Assembly: GCF_014203125.1 (NCBI RefSeq)
Contig: NZ_JACHIH010000001.1
Coordinates: forward strand, 105,536 to 169,535
From: Rhodopseudomonas rhenobacensis
GTDB lineage: Bacteria; Pseudomonadota; Alphaproteobacteria; Rhizobiales; Xanthobacteraceae
Length of the DNA: 64,000 nucleotides
Reading direction: 5' to 3'
Position numbers and translations under genes: made by a program. Within the stretch, counting starts at the first letter, position 1. Each line of letters opens with the position of its first letter. Below are positions 56,002-64,000 of this stretch, in pieces. The notes under the pieces were generated by a model. It was not told the DNA's origin. It saw only the letters and a list, made by a program, of their open reading frames with translations, and ran no database searches.

Positions 56002-57096
56002 TCAGCCCGCGGCGGCGACCACCTGGACCAGCAACTGCTCGCGCTTCGACTGCGAACGGGTGCCTTTCATGGTCGCGGCGAAGCGCTCCAGGATGCCGTC
56101 CTCGAACGCGGTGACGATGGTGTCGTGGACGTAGCTCTTGCGGCAGATCGCAGGCGTATTGGACAATTCATCGGCGGCGGCGCGCACGGCTTCGAGCACC
56201 TGCTTGCGGCGGCCGCGCTGGCTGGTGGCGGGCGTGATACGGGACAATGATTCCAGCACCACCGCCGACGCCATCAGGGTGCGAAAGTCCTTCAACGAAA
56301 TCTTGATGCCGGCGATCTCGCGCAGGAAGCCATTGACCTGCGCGGTGGATACCAGGCGAATGGTGCCGGCGTCGTCGCGGTACTGGAACATCCGCTTGCC
56401 CGGCAGCGTGCGCAGGATGCCGAGCGCACGGACCAGCTTGGAGGCGTCGCATTCCTTGCGCACCGCCTTGCCGCCCTTGGCCTTGAAGCTCAGCACCACG
56501 CAATCGTCGTCGATCGCCACGTTGGACTTCAGCAGCGTGGTGGCGCCGCGGGTGCCGTTGAGCCGGGCGTAGGATTCGTTGCCGGGCCGGATCGCGGTGC
56601 GGGCGATCAGCTCGATCACCGTGGCGAGCGCGAAGTCCCTGGTCGGCTCGGAGCCGGCCAGCTGCTGCGACACCGCGCGGCGGATCTTCGGCAGCGCGCC
56701 GACCAGCGTGGCGAGGCGGTGCGCCTTGCGGGTCTCGCGGACCTTCTCCCAGTCCGAGTGGTAGCGGTATTGCAGCCGCCCGGCGGCGTCGCGGCCGACC
56801 GCCTGCAGATGCGAGGTCGGATCGGCGGCGTAGCGCACCTCCACATAGGCCGGCGGCATCGCCATCGCGTTGAGCCGCTTGATGGTGCCGCTGTGCCGCA
56901 CCTTGGTGCCGTCGGCGCGGATGAAGGCATAGCCCTTGCCGCGCTTGATGCGGCGGATGGTCAGCTCGTCCTGCACGCCGAGCGTGAGGCCGAGATCGGT
57001 CGCCAGCGCCTCGACGGTCAGCCCGGCGGCGCCCGGCAGCTCGGTTGCCGACTCCGCCGAAGATCCGGGCCGCTCAAAATTCTGCTGATCCATCAT
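56002..57096 (-). CDS. DNA topoisomerase IB
   Basis: A 364-residue bacterial (poxvirus-like) type IB topoisomerase, which relaxes supercoils by a 3'-phosphotyrosine link. RIKRGKGYAFIRADGTKV and PPAYVEVRYAADPTSHLQAVGRD, in pieces, belong to the N-terminal domain. The catalytic domain has the RPGNESYARLNGTRGATTL string with the first Arg, KGGKAVRKE with the Lys, LKDFRTLMASAVVLE with the second Arg and conserved His position, and the nucleophilic Tyr322 in CRKSYVHDTIV. ATG 57096 or 57093 starts the normal length; the frame open to 57564 lies in the shared upstream region. Confidence 0.95.
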   Translation of the reverse strand: MMDQQNFERPGSSAESATELPGAAGLTVEALATDLGLTLGVQDELTIRRIKRGKGYAFIRADGTKVRHSGTIKRLNAMAMPPAYVEVRYAADPTSHLQAVGRDAAGRLQYRYHSDWEKVRETRKAHRLATLVGALPKIRRAVSQQLAGSEPTRDFALATVIELIARTAIRPGNESYARLNGTRGATTLLKSNVAIDDDCVVLSFKAKGGKAVRKECDASKLVRALGILRTLPGKRMFQYRDDAGTIRLVSTAQVNGFLREIAGIKISLKDFRTLMASAVVLESLSRITPATSQRGRRKQVLEAVRAAADELSNTPAICRKSYVHDTIVTAFEDGILERFAATMKGTRSQSKREQLLVQVVAAAG

Positions 57097-57590
57097 GGTG
57101 TTGTACACCTCACCGGAGCCTGTCGCGGTAGTGCGGCGGCCGCCCGATTGGTTCCGAAGGGCGCCGGGGCCGCAGCGCATCTGGCGACGCGGCCCGCCGG
57201 ACGCCATGCGGCAGGCTGCCAGAGACAGTTTCTGGTTACCGTTTTGGCTGCAAAGCCCGATCACGACGCCGGCATGTCGGCCTCCGCAACGGCATCGTGA
57301 TCGCCGCGGCGCGACCGGCGGCCGCAGGGCGACGCCGCGATGACCGCCGACAAAGGCCAAAAGTCCAATGCATCCCCGCTTGTCGCCGCCCGGGGCGGCG
57401 ACGCATAATCCTGCAACAAGAAAAGCCGACCGTGGAGCGATCGAATCACTCTTCGCCGGCGACGCTAATCCCTGGAAGGCTGCGCCCGTTTGCAGGGGCG
57501 GTTTGCGGGGATGTGCCGCCGCGGCGTGATTTCGACGTGAGGCACTGACGGCAATGCGCGGCAAACGCCGCTTTTGGGGTGGAGGAACGA
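57097..57590. other. Divergent intergenic region, topoisomerase IB to acs
   Basis: About 494 bases without a convincing gene, holding both divergent promoters. The sequence is less regular than coding DNA, with several open but unsupported frames. Near its end, GCGGC-AAAC-GCCGC followed by TTTT (57558-57575) forms a small terminator-like hairpin 5-10 bases upstream of the acs ribosome site GGAGG. No long palindrome is present here. Confidence 0.6.
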
Positions 57591-59534
<1,944 letters not shown>

Positions 59535-60119
59535 GGCGGCGGAGCTGATCAGTGCCGGTTGGGGCCTTTTGACCGACCCGGCGGCTGAAAGGTTTGCGCC
59601 GACTGCAATGTCGAGCTGATCGGAGCGGTGCGGCATACGTCCCCTCGCCCCGCTTGCGGGGAGAGGGTGGCGTGACAAGCGAAGCTTGGCGCGCCGGGTG
59701 GGGGGGCGCCGCGTTATGTCGAGGCGCCCCCTCACCCGACCCGGCCTCGCTCACGCTCCGCCGGGTCGACCTCTCCCCGCACGCGGGGAGAGGTGAAGTC
59801 AGTGCTCGCAGCGAGGGCAATTTCGAGACACCACGCCAGAGGCTGGCAGATGTCACTCGCCCTTCAAGAAAATTTGTGAGCGCAACCTTCACCGCCGGAC
59901 GAATTCCCGACAGGTGTTGTTTTCCAGCCATTTACTTTGTCGGCGGGATTTCCTTTTTTGGGCGGCGCAAATGCGGCGAGGCCGCCCGGCGCGCATGATT
60001 TGGTTACGCCCAGCGGACGATACTACCGAGTGCAGGATAGGCGAAGCTGGCCCACGAGAGGCCGGACGTAATTGCATTCAACCCGCTGCGGTTGCGGCGA
60101 CATTGGATTGGAGACAACG
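59535..60119. other. Repeat-rich gap between acs and the L,D-transpeptidase gene
   Basis: About 585 bases without a credible gene. The first half holds the palindromic elements at 59640-59798. The second half (59800-60119) is mixed sequence that should carry the promoter of the transpeptidase gene, but I see no clear -35/-10 pair. Short frames here are shadows of the repeats. Confidence 0.6.
59705..59798. repeat. 94-bp palindromic element, inverse copy
   Basis: Read on the minus strand this runs CTTCACCTCTCCCCGC, AGGTCGACCCGGCGGAGCG, GCCGGGTCGGGTGAGGGGGC and TAACGCGGCG. It matches the element at 63863-63953 nearly base for base in the opposite orientation, 4.1 kb away, and more loosely that at 51712. 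The internal GACCCGGC/GCCGGGTC arms form the hairpin. Confidence 0.8.
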
Positions 60120-60635
60120 ATGAATTTGAGAATCAGCTTGGCCATTGCGGCCGTGGTCGGTGTGGGGCTGTTGAGCGCGCCGCGAGCCGAAGCCCGCCCG
60201 GACGTGGTGGCCTATCAGGGCGACTACTCACCCGGCACGATCGTAGTGAAGACCAACGAGCGTAAGCTGTATCTCATTCTCGACGAGCGAACCGCGGTGC
60301 GCTACCCGGTCGGCGTCGCCAAGGCCGGCAAGCAATGGGCCGGCGCCACCAAGATCGACGGCAAGTATCGCGAGCCGGCCTGGGCGCCCCCCGCCGACGT
60401 CAAGCGCGACAATCCCAACATCCCGGACGTGATCCCGGGCGGCTCGCCCGCCAACCCGATGGGCGTTGCGGCGATGACGCTGGCCGGCGGCGAATACGCC
60501 ATCCACGGCACCAACCGCCCGGCCTCGATCGGCGGCTTCGTCTCCTACGGCTGCGTGCGGATGTACAACGAGGACATCAGCGACCTGTTTCAGCGAGTGC
60601 CGGTCGGCACACAGGTGGTGGTCACCGCGCGCTGA
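60120..60635 (+). CDS. L,D-transpeptidase (YkuD domain), exported
   Basis: A 171-residue periplasmic enzyme that makes 3-3 peptidoglycan cross-links or attaches proteins to peptidoglycan. A signal peptide ends near PRAEARP (about residue 23). The YkuD domain follows, starting with PGTIVVKTNERKLYLILD, with the catalytic motif HGTNRPASIGGFVSYGCVRM, in which His129 and the nucleophile Cys145 are seen. It lacks a peptidoglycan-binding LysM domain. ATG 60120 begins the signal peptide and is preferred over an upstream in-frame ATG. Two hairpins follow the stop. Confidence 0.93.
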   Translation: MNLRISLAIAAVVGVGLLSAPRAEARPDVVAYQGDYSPGTIVVKTNERKLYLILDERTAVRYPVGVAKAGKQWAGATKIDGKYREPAWAPPADVKRDNPNIPDVIPGGSPANPMGVAAMTLAGGEYAIHGTNRPASIGGFVSYGCVRMYNEDISDLFQRVPVGTQVVVTAR

Positions 60636-60665
60636 GCCTCGACATTTCGGCAATCCATTGAGAGA

Positions 60666-60741
60666 GAGCCGCGCCCCGTGCGCGGCTCAGACTGATTACA
60701 AACCCCTCGTGTTTCGGAGACACCGAGAAACGAGGGGTTTT
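60666..60741 (+). terminator. Two tandem hairpins after the transpeptidase gene
   Basis: GAGCCGCG-CCCCGTG-CGCGGCTC (60666-60688) is followed by AACCCCTCGT paired with ACGAGGGGTT (60701-60739) with a further partial stem inside, and then TTTTGATT. The second has a U-run and should be the working terminator. Confidence 0.8.
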
Positions 60742-60826
60742 GATTCTGAATTGTTCGCCGCGTGATTCCGAAACGTTCCGTGAATCTGTCCTCAGGGGGC
60801 ACACCTCCGAGGTTTGTCAGCGGTCT

Positions 60827-60850
60827 GAAGCCCCGCGCGAGCGGGGCTTC
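60827..60850. terminator. Hairpin terminator between convergent genes
   Basis: GAAGCCCCGC-GCGA-GCGGGGCTTC, a perfect 10-bp stem with a tetraloop, followed by TTGTTG on the plus strand. It lies 27 bases past the stop of the minus-strand OmpA-like gene and can serve either side. Confidence 0.75.
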
Positions 60851-60877
60851 TTGTTGTCGAAGGGCGGTCCGTGCCCG

Positions 60878-62785
60878 TTAGCGCGGCGTGGTGCCCGGAG
60901 GCGGCGGCGGCAACGACGCGGTGCCGCCGTTCAGCAGCGGCGTGATGCGTCGGATGGTGACGCGGCGGTTCTGGCGTTCCGGCCCCTGGGTCGGCACCTT
61001 CAGATACTGCTCGCCATAGCCCTGCGAGGTGAGGTTTTCCGCCGGCACCCCGAACTGCTGGGTCAGCAGCTGCGCGGCGGATTCGGCGCGGCGATCCGAC
61101 AGCGACAGATTGTCGGTGTCGTTGCCGACCGCGTCGGTGTGGCCCTCGATCAAGAACACCTCGCGCGGGTTGCGGGCGATCGACTTGTTCAAGCCGTCGG
61201 CGATCACCTGCAGCTTCGAGGCCTGGTCCGGCGGGATGTCCCACGAGCCCAGTTCGAAGGTGATGGTGTCGAGATCGATGCTCGGCATCCGCTGCCGCAC
61301 GCCGGCGCTGTAGCGGATCTCGTCGAGCGAGTAGCGTCGCTCGATCCGCTCCACCGGCGGGGCGTCCAGGGTTTCGTAGATCAGCTCCGGCGAGGCGTCT
61401 TCATAATCGACGATGTAGCGGTTCTGCGGAATCCGCAGCACCGGCGGCGGCAGATCGACGTAGAAGCTGCCGCGGTCGCGCGGGTCGCGATACGAGTTGT
61501 CGATGATGATGATCTCGCGGCCTTCGCGGTCGCGGCGGATCCGCCGCAGCAACTGGCCGTCGCGGCCGTTGACGGTGATGATCTCCGAGCCGTCGGGACG
61601 GATCACGGTGGTGCGGTTTTCATCGCCGACCTGCTGCACCCGGATGTCGCGCGCGCCGTAGCGGAAGCGATCGACCTCGTTGTGCCGGATGAACGACTGC
61701 CCGCTCGGATCGCGGACGATGACGCGGCCGGGCTCGGTGATCACGGTCCGGCCGCCTTCCTGCACCTCGCGGCGCTGGTTGCGGAAGTCGAGCATGTTGC
61801 GCGGTCCCGGCGCTGCCGCGCCCGGCGCGATCGGGGCCAGAGCCTGCGGCGGCGGCGGCGGCTGCGGGATCGGGGCGGTCACGGTCGGCGGCGGAGGCGG
61901 CACGCCGGCGCCGCGCTGCGGGGCACCCGGAGCATTGGGCGCGCCGGCGGGAGCGGGCGCGCCGGCGGGCGGCGGGGCCGCTCCAACGCCCGGAGCGGGC
62001 GGGGTTGCGGGCGTCGCAGCAGCAGGCGTGCCGGGCGCAGCGGGGGCCGCGGCGCCTGGAGCGCCGGGAGCCGGAGCAGCAGTACCAGGAGCACCAGCGC
62101 CCGGGGCGCCGAAGCCGCGACGTTCCATGCCCTGACGTTCACCGGGACCGGCGCCGGGGGCGGAGCGTTGTGCAGGAGACCCGGCCGGCGGCGTGGCTGC
62201 GGGCGGCGTGGCGGCGGCGGGAGGAGCAGCCGCGGGCGGCGCAGGCTGAGCCGGCGCGGCCGGACGTTGCGGCGCAGTGGCGGCAGGCGGCGGGGTCGGG
62301 GCTTTCGGAGCCGCGGCCGGCGGCGGCGCCATGCGACGCGGCGCTTCAGGGGATTCGGCGGCGGGCGGCGCGGGCCGCGCCGGCGGCTCAGCGCGCGGCG
62401 GGGCGGCCGGAGGCGGCGCGGGCCGCGCCGGCGGTTCGGCACGGGGTTCGGGGCGCGCAGGCGCGGCAGCCGGCGGCGCGGCCGGGCGAGCCGGCGGCTC
62501 GGCGCGGGCCGGCGGTTCGGCACGCGGCGCCGCGGCGGGCGGCGGGGCGGCGCGAGGCGGAGCGGCGCCGGGGCCAGCACCGCCCGGGCCACCGGGATGC
62601 GGCTGCGCCGCGCCGGGCGGACCCTTGGGCGGCTGTTTCGGAGCCGGCTTACCGTCGGGACCGGGCTCGGCAGCAGGAGCCTGCGCGAAAACCTGCGGCG
62701 AGGTTTGCGCGTGCGACGGCATGGCTGCGAATTGGCCCAGCGTCAGGGCGGTGGTGGCAAGCAGCGCGACGCGAAGTCTGATCAT
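60878..62785 (-). CDS. OmpA-family protein with long Pro/Ala-rich linker
   Basis: A 635-residue exported protein. The signal peptide ends near MPSHAQT (about residue 27). Residues about 40-300 are an extreme Pro/Ala-rich region with repeated PPARP, RAEPPAR and AAPPAA units. A middle region (about 300-500) has a repeated GRVIVRDPSG / RPDGSEIITVNGRDG pattern. The C-terminal OmpA domain binds peptidoglycan: ITFELGSWDIP, EVFLIEGHTDAVGND with the key Asp, and LSLSDRRAESAAQLL with the conserved Arg, ending RRVTIRRI. It should tether the outer membrane or periplasmic space to peptidoglycan. Three near-identical 12-13-base units lie just before the start codon. Confidence 0.88.
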   Translation of the reverse strand: MIRLRVALLATTALTLGQFAAMPSHAQTSPQVFAQAPAAEPGPDGKPAPKQPPKGPPGAAQPHPGGPGGAGPGAAPPRAAPPPAAAPRAEPPARAEPPARPAAPPAAAPARPEPRAEPPARPAPPPAAPPRAEPPARPAPPAAESPEAPRRMAPPPAAAPKAPTPPPAATAPQRPAAPAQPAPPAAAPPAAATPPAATPPAGSPAQRSAPGAGPGERQGMERRGFGAPGAGAPGTAAPAPGAPGAAAPAAPGTPAAATPATPPAPGVGAAPPPAGAPAPAGAPNAPGAPQRGAGVPPPPPTVTAPIPQPPPPPQALAPIAPGAAAPGPRNMLDFRNQRREVQEGGRTVITEPGRVIVRDPSGQSFIRHNEVDRFRYGARDIRVQQVGDENRTTVIRPDGSEIITVNGRDGQLLRRIRRDREGREIIIIDNSYRDPRDRGSFYVDLPPPVLRIPQNRYIVDYEDASPELIYETLDAPPVERIERRYSLDEIRYSAGVRQRMPSIDLDTITFELGSWDIPPDQASKLQVIADGLNKSIARNPREVFLIEGHTDAVGNDTDNLSLSDRRAESAAQLLTQQFGVPAENLTSQGYGEQYLKVPTQGPERQNRRVTIRRITPLLNGGTASLPPPPPGTTPR

Positions 62786-62796
62786 AGGGAGGGGTC

Positions 62797-62833
62797 CTCG
62801 AAAAGGTACTCGAAAAAGGTGCTCGAAAAGGCA
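62797..62833 (-). repeat. Triple 12-13-base tandem repeat in the OmpA-like leader
   Basis: On the plus strand CTCGAAAAGGTA, CTCGAAAAAGGTG and CTCGAAAAGGCA stand in tandem, 12 bases upstream of the ATG. The mRNA would read repeated CCTTTTCGAG units, between the promoter and the ribosome site. Confidence 0.8.
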
Positions 62834-63023
62834 CTTGGGCAGCCGAGACGACTCTGTGCCGAGCAAATCGGCGGAGCAGATCAACGGTTAGCGGTGGGGC
62901 CGGAATGTGGCGATGGGTGAGGCAGCCGCAGATTATATATTCGGCAGCGGTGCCGCCGTGCCCGGCACTATTCATGAGGCGTTCAGACCAGGCGCGGTCA
63001 CCGCCCGATCCGACCGCCTCGAA

Positions 63024-63281
63024 CTACATGGTTGCGGGATTCGGCGTGGTCGGGCCGTCCGGTCCGCGGGTCGGAAGTTCTTCCGGCTGTTGACCGGGAA
63101 GCTCTTCGGGCGGCGCCGGTTCGCCGGGATCGCGCATCGGCGGCGGCACGTCCGGCATCGGATTGCCGGGCGGCGATTCGAACGGCGGCTCGGTCGGCGT
63201 ACCGGGCGTGCTCGGCGGAATTTCCGGCGGCGGCTCGTCGATCGGACCGGGGTTCGGGACTTCCTGCGGTTCGGGCGCCAT
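63024..63281 (-). CDS. Small proline-rich protein
   Basis: An 85-residue, highly Pro/Glu-rich protein without Cys or Trp (APEPQEVPNPGPIDEPPPE opens it). It looks disordered and has no signal peptide. I recognise no family with a known role, though Pro-rich small ORFs of this kind are common in the group. Its ATG overlaps the stop codon of the upstream flavin-binding gene (TGATG), so it should be translated by coupling. Codon use is like that of its neighbours, which supports a real gene, but without comparison this stays moderate. Confidence 0.6.
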   Translation of the reverse strand: MAPEPQEVPNPGPIDEPPPEIPPSTPGTPTEPPFESPPGNPMPDVPPPMRDPGEPAPPEELPGQQPEELPTRGPDGPTTPNPATM

Positions 63282-63772
63282 CAGATCGCGACCTTGCGGT
63301 TGTCGCCGAGATCCGGTCGGCCGCCGGTCACCGCGGCGACCGCCATCTTGACGTAGCTGACGAGCGTGCCGGGCGAATCCCAATATTCGGCTTCCTGCGG
63401 CGTCACCTTGAGCACGCGGATGTTGGGATCTTCGGCGCTGTCCCACCAGGCCTTGGCGGAGGTGGTGAACAGTTCGCGGATCTTGGCGCGGTCGTTCGAC
63501 ACCACGGCGGAGCCGACCACCGAGACGTATTTCTGGCCGCCGGTATCGGCGAAAGCGAGATTGACGTGATGATCGCGCGCGATCTCCTCGTCCTTGTGGC
63601 GCCGCGCGTCGGTGAGGAAGTAGATGGTGTTGTTCTCCGGCTCGACATAGGCCGCCATCGGCCGCGAGCGGATCTTGTCGCCGTCCTTGGTCGCCAGCAT
63701 GGCGAAGGTGATCTTCTTCATCATGTCCCAGGCGTGGGTCACGTCGCCGGAATTGGACTCGGCCGCCATCAT
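63281..63772 (-). CDS. PNPOx-like flavin-binding protein (general stress type)
   Basis: A 163-residue split-barrel protein of the pyridoxamine-5'-phosphate-oxidase-like family, close to general stress protein 26 type. MKKITFAMLATKDGDKIRSRPMAAY, cited as FAMLATKDGDKIRSRPM, is the FMN-binding strand pair; YFLTDARRHKDEEIARDHHVNLAF and the KAWWDSAEDPNIRVLKV helix-strand region match. It probably binds FMN or F420-like cofactors; the reaction is unknown. ATG 63772 has GGGAGATCGC before it; ATG 63769 is equally possible. Its stop overlaps the start of the proline-rich gene. Confidence 0.85.
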   Translation of the reverse strand: MMAAESNSGDVTHAWDMMKKITFAMLATKDGDKIRSRPMAAYVEPENNTIYFLTDARRHKDEEIARDHHVNLAFADTGGQKYVSVVGSAVVSNDRAKIRELFTTSAKAWWDSAEDPNIRVLKVTPQEAEYWDSPGTLVSYVKMAVAAVTGGRPDLGDNRKVAI

Positions 63773-63862
63773 GCGATCTCCCTTGAGGTTCGCTCGATAA
63801 CGGGGTGGGCGCGGCGATGTTCCCGACTGCGGCGAACGAGCGGGGGCCCAACGCGTGCACGG

Positions 63863-63953
63863 CTTCACCTCTCCCCGCTTGCGGGGAGAGGTCGACCCGG
63901 CGAAGCGTCAGCGAAGCCGGGTCGGGTGAGGGGGCGCTCCGGCATAACGCGGC
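63863..63953. repeat. 91-bp palindromic element, direct copy
   Basis: CTTCACCTCTCCCCGC, AGGTCGACCCGGCGAAGCG, GCCGGGTCGGGTGAGGGGGC and TAACGCGGCG follow in order. It is the same unit as at 59705-59798 in the opposite direction, and related to 51712-51790. Confidence 0.8.
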
Positions 63954-64000
63954 GGGGGGGCCCACCGCCCCCCCCCCACCCCAGCGGGGGAACACACACA
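63950..64000. other. Low-complexity, possibly unreliable end of window
   Basis: The last 50 bases have long G and C runs and finish AACACACACA, unlike the rest of the window. This looks like the edge of an assembled contig rather than real chromosome. No feature should be called here. Confidence 0.5.

Overview
The window is a GC-rich alphaproteobacterial chromosome segment. Gene content and order (rsmB/heparinase/purH, hemD/mic60/hemY, tsaD/gpsA, yggT/yggU/folD, IalB-family and SdhAF4-family proteins, many palindromic intergenic elements) fit the Rhodopseudomonas/Bradyrhizobium group. A Rhodopseudomonas-like bacterium is my best guess. This rests on recognising protein families, not on a database search.

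Layout. 1-32.8 kb is mostly housekeeping: a cut-off glutathione S-transferase, a short-chain dehydrogenase, a periplasmic gamma-glutamyltransferase, an MFS carrier, the rsmB-heparinase-purH run, a YefM/YoeB toxin-antitoxin pair, a secreted nuclease beside an alkaline phosphatase, argG, a PAP2 phosphatase, rlmN, an IalB-family protein, two oxidoreductases, ppa, an M20 peptidase, the yggT-yggU-folD run, tRNA-Ala(CGC), and a cytochrome P450 translationally coupled to an adenylate/guanylate cyclase. 33.1-46.3 kb is an accessory region. It holds a complete type I-C CRISPR-Cas locus (cas3-cas5c-cas8c-cas7c-cas4-cas1-cas2) and an array of 47 repeats and 46 spacers. The array is followed directly by a decayed tyrosine integrase and tRNA-Thr(CGU). 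46.5-64 kb returns to core genes: hemY-mic60-hemD, tsaD-gpsA-EVE protein, a protein methyltransferase, an animal-type heme peroxidase, topoisomerase IB, acetyl-CoA synthetase, an L,D-transpeptidase, a Pro/Ala-rich OmpA-like protein and a flavin-binding stress protein.

How the parts work together. The seven cas genes cover spacer acquisition (Cas4, Cas1, Cas2), crRNA processing (Cas5c), the Cascade complex (Cas5c, Cas8c, Cas7c) and target destruction (Cas3). The array lies just downstream of cas2 and is oriented away from it. Most cas genes have the GC-rich character of the chromosome, but cas8c and the first two thirds of cas7 are clearly poorer in GC, which suggests cassette exchange inside the effector module. 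The integrase remnant carries a 19-bp tandem duplication, a second frameshift and a lost C-terminus. Its place next to the tRNA-Thr 3' end suggests the region entered at this tRNA and was then locked in place.

I found no clearly new multi-gene system. The most interesting material is the mosaic type I-C locus with its integrase scar, the coupled P450-cyclase pair, and several families of long palindromic intergenic repeats.
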